Positions 28,755 to 37,363 of a DNA stretch of 64,000 nucleotides are shown in pieces (position 1 is the stretch's first letter; each line of letters begins with the position of its first letter). The stretch is taken from contig CAVUHO010000003.1 of NCBI GenBank assembly GCA_963741385.1, positions 372,001 through 436,000 on the forward strand. Reading direction: 5' to 3'. The position numbers and the translations under genes were made by a program. The notes under the pieces are model-generated. The model made no database searches and was not told the DNA's origin. It saw only the letters and a program-made list of their open reading frames with translations. Origin of the DNA: Sulfomarinibacter sp963741385 (lineage in GTDB: Bacteria > Acidobacteriota > Thermoanaerobaculia > Thermoanaerobaculales > Sulfomarinibacteraceae).

Positions 28755-31577
28755 CTGAAAAAATTCGTTTTCGGTGTGATCGCGATTCTTGCCGTGTCGG
28801 TGGTTTCGGCCGCCGGTGCAATCGAGCTGCAGTTTTTGGGCCAGACCGAGATCTCCGGCGATCTCGAGATCGACCACACCCTCGTCGGGGGCCTGTCCGG
28901 GCTGGCTTACGATCCGGGATGCGACCTCTACTACGCCCTCTCCGACGATCGCGGGAGCATCGCGATGCCCCGCTTTTTCACCCTGAGGTTGAGCGCCGGT
29001 GACGGCGGGGTTCGTGTCGAGGTGCTCGGTGCGACGACGCTTCGCGACGCCGACGGGGAGCCCTTCAGCAACGGCGACCTCGATCCCGAGGCCATCGATT
29101 TGTCCGGCGACGGAACCCTGTATCTTTCCACGGAGGGTGTGCCACACCGCGGGGTCGCGCCGATGGTGGCACGGTTCGGGCTCGATGGATCCTTGCGTGG
29201 CACGCTTTCCATCCCCGATCACTACCTGCCGACGGACGATGAGTCCCGGGGCGTCCGCGACAACCTGAGTTTCGAAGGCCTCGCCCTCTCCCCGGACGGA
29301 AAATTCCTCTTTGCCGCCACCGAAAACGCCCTGCTGCAGGATGGACCGGCAGCCGATGTCGACACCGGGAGCCCATCCCGCCTGCTCGTAATCGATCTCG
29401 CTCAGGGTTCGCCGGTGGCCGAATATCTGTACACCGTCGAACCGGTACCCGACGAACCGCGTCCTGCCGGCGCCTTCCGCACCAACGGGGTTTCCGAGAT
29501 CGCCGCTCTCGACAGCCGCCGTCTGCTGGTGCTCGAGCGCTCCTTCTCGGCCGGCGTCGGCAATCGTGTCCGGCTCTATCTCGTCGACCTGGAGGGAGCA
29601 ACCAATATCCTCGAAACGGAATCCCTCCGCGATCCCAACGTCGCTGCGCCGGTGGCGGTGACGAAGGTTCTCGTGGCGGATCTGGCGGATCTCGGGATCC
29701 GACCGGACAATCTGGAGGGCATGTCGTTCGGTCCGGCCTTGCCCGACGGCAGGCGAGTGCTGGTGATGGTGGCGGACAACAACTTCCAGCCGGCGGTCCA
29801 GACCAGCCAGGTGTTGGCGTTTGCGGTTTCGGGCGCGCCGGCGGCGGTGGTCGACATTCCGCACGTCGGGGTTGATGAGATCCAGGGAGCAGGTCACTTT
29901 TCACCGTATGTCGGGCGCTGTGTCGCAGGCGTCGAGGGCGTCGTGACCGCCATCCTCGGCCAGCGAAACGGCCAGGCGTTCTGGATTCAGGACCCGGAGG
30001 GAGACGATGACCCCCTGACCTCCGAAGGTGTTCTGGTGACCGCTTTCGAGGGATCGGCAGCGGTTGCGGTCGGAGATCTCATCCGTGTCGACGGCCGGGT
30101 GGAGGAGCGTTCATGGGGTCTCGAGCTGCCGGTGACCAGGATCGTCGCGTCGCATCTCGAGGTTGCCGGCCACGATCTCCCGCTGCCGGATGCGGTTGTG
30201 ATCGGTCAGGGCGGAATTCTGATCCCGCGCGGCGAGGTGGCCTCGCGGCAACTGCAGGTGTTCGACCCATCCCGATATGCGGCAGATGCGTTTGAAACGC
30301 TTGAAGGCATGCGGGTTCGCGTCGAAGAGCCTGTGGTTGTCGGTCCGACCTCCGGCCACGGCGAGGTGGTGGTGATCGGCGACGGAGGACAGGGTTCGGC
30401 GCCGTGGACGGCACGAGGCGGTCTCCGTTTGACCCCCTGCAACGTCCATCCCGAGCGGGTGGTGATCGACGATGCCCTGGTCCCCAGACCGCCGCAACTG
30501 GCCGTGGGCGACCGCCTGGAGGGCCCGGTGGACGGGATCCTTCATTACACCTACGGCAGCTACAAGGTGCTGAACACCGAAGCCTTGCCGGCGGCCCACC
30601 CTGAAGATCGGCACAGCGATCGAACCGCTCTGGCGGGTGACGAAAACCATCTGTCGATCGCCACGATGAATCTCGAAAACCTGTGGGCCGGATCGGCGGC
30701 AGAGAAGTTCGCGAGCCTTGCGGAGATCGTCGTCGACGGTCTCGCGAACCCGGACATCCTCGCAGTCCAGGAGGTGCAGGACGACACCGGGCCCGAAAAC
30801 GACGGCACCGTGTCGGCACGCCAGACGCTGACCCGTCTGGTGGAAGCGATCGAGAAGGCGGGCGGCGTCCGCTACGAGTGGCGATCCCTTGACCCGGCCG
30901 ACAACGCTGACGGCGGGCAACCCGGCGCAAACATCCGCACCGCCCTGTTGTTCAACCCCAACCGCGTGGAGTTTGTCGATCGCGGCGGGTGTGGACCCGG
31001 TTCGGCCGCAACCGCCGGCCCCCTCCTGACCTGCAGCCCGGGACTGGTGGATCCGGCCAACCGTGCATTCGCGGCCGGCGCCGGTGGAGGGGCTGGCAGC
31101 CGCAAGCCGCTGGCAGGGGAGTTCCGGTTCAACGGGCGGCGGTTGGTCGTCGTCAACGTGCACCTCGTCTCGAAGGGCGGCGATGACCCGATCTTCGGCC
31201 GCCGTCAACCGCCGGAGACCGGTTCGACGGCGCGGCGCACAGAGCAGGCCGAGGCGGTGGCCGGGTTTGTCGAACGGATCGTAGCCGCCGACCCGGCGGC
31301 CGGAGTGATCGTGCTCGGTGACTTCAACGACTTTGAAAACACCGAGCCGTTGCGGGCATTCGAAACGGCAGGATTCCAGGACCTTGTCCTGCGGGTCCCG
31401 GCCGAACAGCGCTACACCTTCGTCCACGTCGGCAACTCCCAGGTCCTCGATCACGTGCTGGTCAACGGGTCGCTGGCCGCCGGCGCCGAGATCGACATCG
31501 TCCACGTCGATGCCGACTCCCCGGATGACGGCCGCGCCAGCGACCACGACCCGATCGTCGTGCGCCTGGCGTTTTAG
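28755..31577 (+). CDS. Secreted phytase-like esterase fused to endonuclease/exonuclease/phosphatase domain
   Basis: About 940 residues. After a signal peptide ('KKFVFGVIAILAVSVVSAAGA'), the N-terminal half is an 'esterase-like activity of phytase' beta-propeller ('GLSGLAYDPGCDLYYALSDDR', 'NLSFEGLALSPDGKFLFAATE', 'NLEGMSFGPALPDGRRVLVMVADNN'). The middle is an OB-like region, 'GVEGVVTAIL..AFWIQDPEG'. The C-terminal ~300 residues form an EEP/DNase I-type domain with 'TMNLENLW', 'ILAVQEVQD', 'VNVHLVSKG', 'VLGDFNDFEN' and 'SDHDPIVVRL', so the catalytic residues are intact. It probably acts on extracellular nucleic acids and phosphoesters for phosphate scavenging. The start is uncertain: CTG at 28755 gives the signal peptide, while the frame stays open upstream to an ATG at 28650 inside the TerB-like gene. 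Confidence 0.82.
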   Translation: MKKFVFGVIAILAVSVVSAAGAIELQFLGQTEISGDLEIDHTLVGGLSGLAYDPGCDLYYALSDDRGSIAMPRFFTLRLSAGDGGVRVEVLGATTLRDADGEPFSNGDLDPEAIDLSGDGTLYLSTEGVPHRGVAPMVARFGLDGSLRGTLSIPDHYLPTDDESRGVRDNLSFEGLALSPDGKFLFAATENALLQDGPAADVDTGSPSRLLVIDLAQGSPVAEYLYTVEPVPDEPRPAGAFRTNGVSEIAALDSRRLLVLERSFSAGVGNRVRLYLVDLEGATNILETESLRDPNVAAPVAVTKVLVADLADLGIRPDNLEGMSFGPALPDGRRVLVMVADNNFQPAVQTSQVLAFAVSGAPAAVVDIPHVGVDEIQGAGHFSPYVGRCVAGVEGVVTAILGQRNGQAFWIQDPEGDDDPLTSEGVLVTAFEGSAAVAVGDLIRVDGRVEERSWGLELPVTRIVASHLEVAGHDLPLPDAVVIGQGGILIPRGEVASRQLQVFDPSRYAADAFETLEGMRVRVEEPVVVGPTSGHGEVVVIGDGGQGSAPWTARGGLRLTPCNVHPERVVIDDALVPRPPQLAVGDRLEGPVDGILHYTYGSYKVLNTEALPAAHPEDRHSDRTALAGDENHLSIATMNLENLWAGSAAEKFASLAEIVVDGLANPDILAVQEVQDDTGPENDGTVSARQTLTRLVEAIEKAGGVRYEWRSLDPADNADGGQPGANIRTALLFNPNRVEFVDRGGCGPGSAATAGPLLTCSPGLVDPANRAFAAGAGGGAGSRKPLAGEFRFNGRRLVVVNVHLVSKGGDDPIFGRRQPPETGSTARRTEQAEAVAGFVERIVAADPAAGVIVLGDFNDFENTEPLRAFETAGFQDLVLRVPAEQRYTFVHVGNSQVLDHVLVNGSLAAGAEIDIVHVDADSPDDGRASDHDPIVVRLAF

Positions 31578-31605
31578 GGTCTTTCCCCCTGCGGGAGGCC
31601 CGTAT

Positions 31606-31800
31606 CCCCACTCGCTTCCCGGGAGTTGCCACCTTCAACATTGTTGGCCCGGAAGATCTCGGCGACGTGAGGGGTGATGAGTCCAACAATATTGAAGATG
31701 GCACGCTCCGCCGCACGCGGTCTCGCGCACCCTGAGCACCCGGAAATTCCCGTCGGTAGGGGGGTGGGTGGAAATTCAAAATTCAAAATTCAAAATTTAG
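31606..31800. repeat. Scaffold hairpin element plus heptamer array
   Basis: The 252-bp gap between the phytase fusion and kdsC is a copy of the window's main hairpin family. The left boundary TTCCCGGGAGTTGCC (31616-31630) is followed by the left arm TTCAACATTGTTGG (31634-31647), a ~35-nt loop, the right arm CCAACAATATTGAA (31683-31696) and the right boundary GATGGCAC with CCGCCGCACGCGG. A CCCTGAGCAC module, a GGGGGGTGGGTGG tract and AAATTCA heptamers run to about 31797. The single arm mismatch is C/A on this strand and G/U on the other. Confidence 0.8.
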
Positions 31801-31829
31801 AATTCTGAGTGCTCTGCTAGCATACGGCC

Positions 31830-32393
31830 ATGCCGAGCCGCGTTCCCACCGAGATCCGCCACAGCCTGGAACCCGTGCGACTTCTGGTTCTGGACGTGGA
31901 TGGCGTGCTGACCGACGGCAGTCTGACCTACGGCAGCCGGGGTGAAGAGCAGAAGACCTTCTCGGTCCGCGACGGGCTCGGGATTCGGCTCCTGCTCGAG
32001 GCCGGCGTCCAGGTGGCCGTCATATCCGGGCGGTCGAGCGAGGCCGTCTCGGCACGGTGTGCCGATCTCGGTATCCGGTCCGAGTTGGTCGTCCTCGGGT
32101 CAAAGGACAAGGTGGCTGACCTCCAGCGCATCGAGGGGCTGCTCGACGTCGTGGACCTCGAAGTCGCGGCCATGGGCGACGACCTCCCCGATCTGCCGTT
32201 GTTGGAGCGGGCCGTCTTCACCGCCTGCCCGGCGGATGCTGCCCCCGAGGTGATGGCGGTGTGTGATCTGGTATGCGGCGCACCCGGCGGACGCGGTGCG
32301 GTTCGGGAATTCGTCGAGCTGATCCTCAAGGTCCAGGGCAAATGGATGGACGTCGTCGGCCACTGGGTCAGCCAGGGGACACCGCGTTCGTGA
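31830..32393 (+). CDS. kdsC: 3-deoxy-D-manno-octulosonate 8-phosphate phosphatase
   Basis: A 187-residue HAD phosphatase of the short KdsC class. The nucleophile motif is 'LLVLDVDGVLTDGSL'; motif II is 'VISGRSSEAVSARC', and motif IV 'AAMGDDLPDLPLLERA' supplies the metal-binding aspartates. It hydrolyses KDO-8-phosphate to KDO for lipopolysaccharide inner core, consistent with a diderm cell. Its stop overlaps the thyA GTG start by 4 bases (GTGA), so it is translationally coupled to thyA although the pathways are unrelated. Confidence 0.93.
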   Translation: MPSRVPTEIRHSLEPVRLLVLDVDGVLTDGSLTYGSRGEEQKTFSVRDGLGIRLLLEAGVQVAVISGRSSEAVSARCADLGIRSELVVLGSKDKVADLQRIEGLLDVVDLEVAAMGDDLPDLPLLERAVFTACPADAAPEVMAVCDLVCGAPGGRGAVREFVELILKVQGKWMDVVGHWVSQGTPRS

Positions 32394-33184
32394 AGCAGTA
32401 TCTGGGCCTCCTGAGCCACGTCCTCGAGCACGGTGTTGAAAAGACGGACCGAACCGGCACCGGCACCCTGAGCGTGTTCGGCTCTCAGATGAGGGTCGAC
32501 CTCCGCCAGGGCTTTCCAGTTCTGACGACCAAAAAGCTCCACCTGCGGTCCATCATGCACGAGCTCCTGTGGTTTCTCGCCGGTGACACCAATGTCCGCT
32601 ACCTCCGCGACAACAAGGTCACCATCTGGGACGAGTGGGCGGACGCCAACGGCGATCTCGGCCCGATCTACGGTTTTCAGTGGCGGTCGTGGCCGACCCC
32701 CGATGGTGGCACCATCGACCAGATCGCCAGGCTGATCGACGGCATCCGCCACAACCCCGATTCGCGGCGCCACATCGTCTCGGCGTGGAACGTGGCCGAC
32801 ATCGACCGGATGGCATTGCCGCCGTGCCACTGTCTGTTCCAATTCTGGGTGGCCGAAGGCGGCCTCTCCTGCCAGCTCTACCAGCGCAGCGCGGATGTCT
32901 TTCTCGGCGTGCCCTTCAACATCGCTTCCTACGCGATGTTGACGATGATGGTGGCCGAGGTCTGCGGTCTCGAGGCGCGGGAGTTCATCCACACCTTCGG
33001 CGACGTCCACCTCTACCTGAATCACATCGAACAGGCCAAGACCCAGCTCGCCCGCCAACCGCGCCGGCTGCCGACCCTTCACCTCAAGCCGGAGGTGCAA
33101 TCGATCTTTGATTTCCGCTTCGAAGATCTTCGGCTCGAGGGCTATGACCCACACCCCGCCATCAAGGCGCCGATCGCGGTGTGA
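32390..33184 (+). CDS. thyA: Thymidylate synthase
   Basis: 264 residues from the GTG at 32390, exactly the length of the classical ThyA. It converts dUMP to dTMP with 5,10-methylene-THF. Hallmarks are 'DRTGTGTLSVFG' (phosphate-binding Arg), 'ELLWFLAGDTNVRYL', 'GPIYGFQWRSW', the active site 'ALPPCHCLFQFWV', 'LYQRSADVFLGVPFNIASYA' and 'GDVHLYLNHIEQAKTQL'. The frame is open further upstream into kdsC, but the GTG overlapping the kdsC stop is the sensible start. It is followed by folA, which regenerates THF from the DHF that ThyA releases. Confidence 0.96.
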   Translation: MKQYLGLLSHVLEHGVEKTDRTGTGTLSVFGSQMRVDLRQGFPVLTTKKLHLRSIMHELLWFLAGDTNVRYLRDNKVTIWDEWADANGDLGPIYGFQWRSWPTPDGGTIDQIARLIDGIRHNPDSRRHIVSAWNVADIDRMALPPCHCLFQFWVAEGGLSCQLYQRSADVFLGVPFNIASYAMLTMMVAEVCGLEAREFIHTFGDVHLYLNHIEQAKTQLARQPRRLPTLHLKPEVQSIFDFRFEDLRLEGYDPHPAIKAPIAV

Positions 33185-33681
33185 CGATGACGGTGTCGAT
33201 GATCGTCGCCGTGTCGGACAACGGGGTCATCGGCCGCGACGGCGGCCTTCCCTGGCATTTGCCCCGGGACCTCAAACACTTCAAGGCCACCACGATGGGT
33301 CACCACCTGATCATCGGTCGCCGCACGTGGGACGAAGTTGGCATGCCACTGCCGGGAAGGACGATGGTGGTGGTCACCCGAAGCCGCAGTTTCGAGGCGG
33401 AGGGTGCGGTGGTGGTTCATTCGTTGGAGGAGGCCATCGAAGTCGCACGCACGGACGAGGAGTCCTTTGTCGGCGGCGGCGCCCATATCTACCGGATGGC
33501 CCTGGCGCAGGACCTGGTGGATCGGCTCTACATCACCCGGATCCACGCGGAGGTTGACGGGGACACCTTCCTCCCCGAAATCGACTTTGACGACTGGCAA
33601 CTCGTGTCCTCGGAGCGCCACGAGGCGGACGAGAAGAACACGCATGCGTGCACCTTTCAAGTGTTTGAACGCAATCGCTGA
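33181..33681 (+). CDS. folA: Dihydrofolate reductase
   Basis: 166 residues from the GTG at 33181 (an ATG at 33187 is equally possible). It reduces DHF to THF with NADPH. Family features are 'MIVAVSDNGVIGRDGGLPWHLPRDLKHFK' in two parts (Trp-His-Leu loop), 'LIIGRRTWDEVGMPLPGR', 'VVVTRSRSF' and 'FVGGGAHIYRMAL'. The catalytic acidic residue is Asp27-equivalent within the 'LPRDLKHFK' helix. It is coupled to thyA by a 4-base overlap, giving the standard dTMP cycle pair. Confidence 0.95.
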   Translation: MTMTVSMIVAVSDNGVIGRDGGLPWHLPRDLKHFKATTMGHHLIIGRRTWDEVGMPLPGRTMVVVTRSRSFEAEGAVVVHSLEEAIEVARTDEESFVGGGAHIYRMALAQDLVDRLYITRIHAEVDGDTFLPEIDFDDWQLVSSERHEADEKNTHACTFQVFERNR

Positions 33682-33704
33682 CTGCCGAAACGCCCGTCTT
33701 TTCG

Positions 33705-33815
33705 AACGCGCTTCCCGAGAGGAGCCACCTTCATCATTGTCTGCCCGAATAATCCTGCCTCCGTGGATGCGCGTGGATCAGACAATATTGAAGATGGCAC
33801 CTCCGCCGCACGCGG
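33705..33815. repeat. Scaffold hairpin element, copy with altered stem
   Basis: The left boundary TTCCCGAGAGGAGCC at 33712-33726 is followed by the arm TTCATCATTGTCTG (33730-33743), a loop, the arm CAGACAATATTGAA (33779-33792), then GATGGCACC and CCGCCGCACGCGG. The distal stem GTCTG/CAGAC differs from GTTGG/CCAAC in other copies yet still pairs, while two internal positions mismatch. It lies in the convergent gap (33682-34141) between folA and metG. Confidence 0.75.
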
Positions 33816-33876
33816 CTCGTTTCCGGTCGTTCCTCCGGCGTGAAGATCCCGATGCTCACGGCTGCATTGCCCGTGA

Positions 33877-33957
33877 GTGCCCCCCTTGAGGATATTTGCG
33901 ACCGAAATACGCGCTCGTGTCGACATGACGTGATCGCAAAATCCTCAAGGACGGCAC
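33877..33957. repeat. Scaffold hairpin element with unrelated stem sequence
   Basis: GTGCC (33877-33881) and GGCAC (33953-33957) enclose the arms CCTTGAGGATATTTGCGA (33884-33901) and TCGCAAAATCCTCAAGG (33934-33950), complementary except for one bulged base. The loop is GTCGACATGACGTG-like, as in the other copies. The stem shares no sequence with the TTCAACATTGTTGG type, but the layout (outer GTGCC/GGCAC, stem of 14-18 bp, ~35-nt loop) is the same. Confidence 0.65.
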
Positions 33958-34000
33958 GTCCGGTGGACGCGCCTATCGCACCTATTTTTGCGGTGCCGCG

Positions 34001-34054
34001 GTTGTGGCGCAGGCGTCCCGCCTGCGCGTGCAGCCGGGACGGCTGCACCACAAT
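34001..34054. repeat. Double-hairpin palindrome bounded by TTGTGG/CCACAA
   Basis: Two perfect 9-bp stems with 3-nt loops stand side by side: GCGCAGGCG-TCC-CGCCTGCGC (34007-34027) and GTGCAGCCG-GGA-CGGCTGCAC (34028-34048). An outer TTGTGG (34002-34007) / CCACAA (34048-34053) pair encloses them, giving a three-way-junction shape. A related copy is at 45393-45462. The final 80 bp before the metG stop show nothing further. Confidence 0.75.
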
Positions 34055-34141
34055 ACGGACCTGATTGTGGTACGAGTGATGCCGGTAGGTGAACCCTGTA
34101 TTTGACGTTCAATAACTGCGTCGGTCTGCAGTCTTTCCGCG

Positions 34142-36052
34142 TCAGCTGACGACGGTGCCCGGCGGGACCTCTGCATCCGGTGAGAGCAAGAACGGTGCGT
34201 GGTCAACATTGGCCGCCAGCAACATCCCCTGCGACTGCACTCCCATCAGTTTGGCCGGTTTGAGGTTGGAGACCACCACGATCTGCCGTCCGACGAGGTC
34301 TCCGGCCTGGTAGCGCTCGCCGATGCCGGCGACCAGCTGGCGCAGCTGGGGCTCGCCGAGATCCACCATCAGGCGAATCAGCTTCTTCGACTTCGGCACC
34401 GGCTCCGCCTCGCGAATCGTGCCGACGACCAATCTGGTCTTGAAAAACTGGTCGACGGTGAGGAGATCGTCCTCGGGTTGCTTTTCGTTGGCTGCGGCCG
34501 GTGTGTCCATGTGGAGCTCCTTGAGATAGGCGGCGATGTCGACGCGGGGAAACAGAGGTTCGGTGGTACCGATCCGGGTGCCCTCGGCGAGACCGCCCCA
34601 CTCCAGGGCGGCGCCGAGGTTCCGGGGTGCTTCCTCGATACCGATCTGGCGTCGCAGGTGGACGGCGGTCGACGGCATGAAGGGTTCGATCAGCTGCGAG
34701 ATGATCCGCAGCCCTTCCAGAGATACGTAGAGGGTCGAGTCGAGGGACGATTTTCCTGCGTCGCCCTCCTTGGCCCGGGCCCACGGCTGAGTCTCCTGGA
34801 TGTGGACGTCGATGGCCTTGAGCAGCTGCCACGCGGCTTCGAGGGCGCGGTGCGGTTCGCCGGCCTCCATGTGCTCGAGATAACCGGCCACGGCCGCTCG
34901 AGCAGCCTCGGGCACCGGCCCCTCGTCTGACCGCACAGGCACCCGGCTGTCGAGATACCGGCCGGTCATGGAGAGGGTGCGCGAGGAGGTGTTGCCGAGG
35001 GCGTTGGCGAGATCGGCGTTGAAGCGCTCGAGAAACGCTTCGTCCGAAAACGATGCGTCCTGGCCGAACGCCATCTCGCGGGCCACGAAGTAGCGAAGGG
35101 CGTCGGGCCCGAACCGTTCGATGAGGTAGTCCGGACGGACCACGTTGCCGAGGGACTTCGACATCTTGGCATCGTCCCGCAACCACCACCCGTGCCCGAA
35201 GATCTGTTTGGGCAGCGGCAGCCCTGCCGACATCAGGAAGGCGGGCCAGTAGACGCAGTGAAAGCGGAGGATGTCCTTGCCGACGAGGTGCATCGTGGCC
35301 GGCCAGTGCCGGTCATACATCGACTCGTCGTCGCTGCCGAATCCAAGGGCCGAAATGTAGTTGGTGAGGGCGTCGAGCCACACATAGACGACGTGTTCTT
35401 CGTCGTCGGGGTAGGGGACGCCCCATGTGAGCGAGGTCCGCGAGATCGACAGGTCGCGGAGGCCGCCTTCGACAAAACTGACCACTTCGTTGTAGCGGCT
35501 GCGGGGGCGGATGCACTCCGGGTTGGCCCGGTACCACTCGAGCAACCGGTCCTGATACGCCGAGAGGCGGAAGAAATAGCTGGATTCGGAGAGTCTCTCG
35601 ACCGCTCGCCCGCTTTCGATGTCGTGGCCGTCCTTGACCTGCGAGTCGGGGATGAAGGCCTCGTCCGCCGCCAGATACCAGCCCTCGTACTCGCCCTTGA
35701 AGATGTCGCCGGCTGCCGTGATGCGGCGGATGATTTCATCGACAGCTCGCTTGTGGCGGTCTTCTGAGGTTCGGATGAAGTCGTCGTTCGAGATGTTGAG
35801 GGTCTTCCAGAGCCCGTGGTAGCGCGCCACCACCCGGTCGGCGAGTTGGATGGGTTCGATCCCCTGGTCGTGGGCCGCTTTTTCGATCTTCTGGCCGTGC
35901 TCGTCGGTTCCGGTCAGAAAACGGACCTCGGCGCCGCGCAACCGGTGATAACGGGCAAAGATGTCGGCCATCACGGTCGTGTAGATATGCCCGATGTGGG
36001 GCATGTCGTTGACGTAGTAGATCGGCGTCGTGATGTAGTAGCGCTCGCTCAC
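34142..36052 (-). CDS. metG: Methionyl-tRNA synthetase with C-terminal tRNA-binding domain
   Basis: 636 residues. The catalytic core has the HIGH-type motif 'DMPHIGHIYTTVMAD', 'TGTDEHGQKIEKAA', the WLD block 'VVYVWLDALTNYISA' and KMSKS 'DAKMSKSLGNVV'. The anticodon-binding domain covers about 390-510. A C-terminal EMAP-II/Trbp111-like OB fold follows from about 535 ('FKTRLVVGTIREAEPVPKSKKL', 'RQIVVVSNLKP', 'QGMLLAA'). The connective peptide ('YLAADEAFIPDSQVKDG') has no Cys pairs, so the zinc knuckle of many MetRS is absent. It charges both initiator and elongator tRNA-Met and is essential. It runs to the window's left from a start 109 bp before the divergent plsC gene. Confidence 0.95.
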   Translation of the reverse strand: MSERYYITTPIYYVNDMPHIGHIYTTVMADIFARYHRLRGAEVRFLTGTDEHGQKIEKAAHDQGIEPIQLADRVVARYHGLWKTLNISNDDFIRTSEDRHKRAVDEIIRRITAAGDIFKGEYEGWYLAADEAFIPDSQVKDGHDIESGRAVERLSESSYFFRLSAYQDRLLEWYRANPECIRPRSRYNEVVSFVEGGLRDLSISRTSLTWGVPYPDDEEHVVYVWLDALTNYISALGFGSDDESMYDRHWPATMHLVGKDILRFHCVYWPAFLMSAGLPLPKQIFGHGWWLRDDAKMSKSLGNVVRPDYLIERFGPDALRYFVAREMAFGQDASFSDEAFLERFNADLANALGNTSSRTLSMTGRYLDSRVPVRSDEGPVPEAARAAVAGYLEHMEAGEPHRALEAAWQLLKAIDVHIQETQPWARAKEGDAGKSSLDSTLYVSLEGLRIISQLIEPFMPSTAVHLRRQIGIEEAPRNLGAALEWGGLAEGTRIGTTEPLFPRVDIAAYLKELHMDTPAAANEKQPEDDLLTVDQFFKTRLVVGTIREAEPVPKSKKLIRLMVDLGEPQLRQLVAGIGERYQAGDLVGRQIVVVSNLKPAKLMGVQSQGMLLAANVDHAPFLLSPDAEVPPGTVVS

Positions 36053-36161
36053 AGTGCCTCCGGGATCCCTCGCAGACGGGGAAGGATACCATTCCCGAAG
36101 CGCTGCTCTCGGGGGAAGACATCGACATGTGGGACCGGGGATTCGATATGATGACCCAGCA

Positions 36162-36896
36162 ATGAGACAACGAAACCTCGCATGGTGGCTGTATCAGCCT
36201 TACAAGTACCTGGTGGTCATACCGGTCCTTGCGGTGGATACGGCAATTTTCGCCTCGATCGGGGCGGTCTTTCCTTTCTTCGCGAAGTCGCGGACTGCAT
36301 CACGGTTTTCGGGGGTGCCGTGGGCGCGGGTCATGGCCTGGGTGACGCCGATGCGGGTGCAGGTCGAGGGCCGCGAGCACATCGATCCCAGTCAGTCCTA
36401 TGTGTTGGTGTCGAACCACCAGAGCCAGTATGACATCTTCGTTCTCTACGGGTGGCTTGGGGTGGACTTCAAGTGGGTCATGAAAAAAGAGCTTCGCAAC
36501 GTCCTTGGGATTGGTGTGGCCTGTGAACGGTTGGGACACATCTACATCGATCGTTCCAACCACGCGGCAGCCGTGGCCACCCTCGAAAAGGCCAAGAACA
36601 CGATCGTCGACGGAACCTCGGTGGTCTTCTTTCCCGAGGGGACGCGGAGCCGCAGCGGGAAACTGAAGCCGTTCAAAAAGGGCGCCTTTCACATGGCGCT
36701 CGACCTCGGTCTGCCGATCCTGCCGTTGACCATCGTCGGCACCCGGGACGTGCTGCCGGCCGGCACTTCCGATCTCATGCCGGGCTCGGCGCGGCTCGTC
36801 ATCCACCCGCCGGTGCCGGTATCCGGATGCTCAATCGAAGATTGCGAACGGCTCAGGGATGAGGTGCGGGACCTCATCGCCTCGAAGCTGGAATAA
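36162..36896 (+). CDS. plsC: 1-acyl-sn-glycerol-3-phosphate acyltransferase
   Basis: 244 residues from the ATG at 36162. It has an N-terminal membrane-associated hydrophobic segment (YKYLVVIPVLAVDTAIFASIG). The acyltransferase block I is NHxxxxD ('VSNHQSQYDIFVLYGWL'), block III 'FFPEGTRSRSGKLKPFKKGAF' and block IV 'LPILPLTIVGT'. It acylates lysophosphatidic acid at sn-2 to form phosphatidic acid at the inner membrane. The frame extends upstream to 36054, but without conservation. Its stop is 5 bp from the end of the converging hypothetical gene. Confidence 0.92.
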   Translation: MRQRNLAWWLYQPYKYLVVIPVLAVDTAIFASIGAVFPFFAKSRTASRFSGVPWARVMAWVTPMRVQVEGREHIDPSQSYVLVSNHQSQYDIFVLYGWLGVDFKWVMKKELRNVLGIGVACERLGHIYIDRSNHAAAVATLEKAKNTIVDGTSVVFFPEGTRSRSGKLKPFKKGAFHMALDLGLPILPLTIVGTRDVLPAGTSDLMPGSARLVIHPPVPVSGCSIEDCERLRDEVRDLIASKLE

Positions 36897-36901
36897 AGTC
36901 C

Positions 36902-37228
36902 CTATTGTTCGAGGCTCGCGCGGGTGCGGTTGACCGCCGCCCGAACTGCCGACAACATCGCCCTGCGGTCGGGGTCGGCGAGTTGGCCGGGGGGTTTCGC
37001 CTCGCTCGCCTGGCCCCTCTCCTGATCCACTTTCTGATGGACGAAGAGGAGCTGGTCGAGAAGCTCGGGAGCTTCCCTGGCAGCTGAGGTGTAGATCGTG
37101 CTCGTGTTCACGGGCGCGCCATGGCCCTTTGCGGTGGCGGCGCGGTGAACCCTCTCGTGCAGCATCTCGTTGATGGTGCGGCGAAGGCTCTCGAGCAGGC
37201 GAAGACGGCGCGATCTCGGCGGTGCCAT
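36902..37228 (-). CDS. Small basic protein of unknown function
   Basis: About 108 residues from the ATG at 37228, which has a GGAAAGG-type ribosome binding site. The N-terminus is strongly basic (MAPPRSRRLRLLESLRR) and the rest is predicted helical with no membrane segment: 'TINEMLHERVHRAATAKG', 'LLDQLLFVHQKVDQERGQ', 'LSAVRAAVNRTRASLEQ'. I recognise no family. An upstream extension to 37282 is open but unlikely. A terminator of the next gene separates it from that transcription unit. Confidence 0.5.
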   Translation of the reverse strand: MAPPRSRRLRLLESLRRTINEMLHERVHRAATAKGHGAPVNTSTIYTSAAREAPELLDQLLFVHQKVDQERGQASEAKPPGQLADPDRRAMLSAVRAAVNRTRASLEQ

Positions 37229-37311
37229 CACCTTTCCTTTCTCCAAAGAACTCGCCCTCCTTGGTTGCAATGTCGCACTCACGACCGTGCAATCGCTGTG
37301 TTCCCGGTCAC

Positions 37312-37339
37312 AAAAAACACCCGGGCCGGGCCCGGGTGT
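37312..37339 (-). terminator. Rho-independent terminator of the Cys/Ala repeat protein gene
   Basis: On the minus strand a 10-bp perfect stem (ACACCCGGGC with GCCCGGGTGT, 3-nt loop) is followed by six T residues (A run 37312-37317 on the plus strand). It lies 25 bp beyond the stop codon of the gene at 37364-38023. Confidence 0.9.
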
Positions 37340-37363
37340 CGTCTTTTGCTGGTGAGCGGTTGC

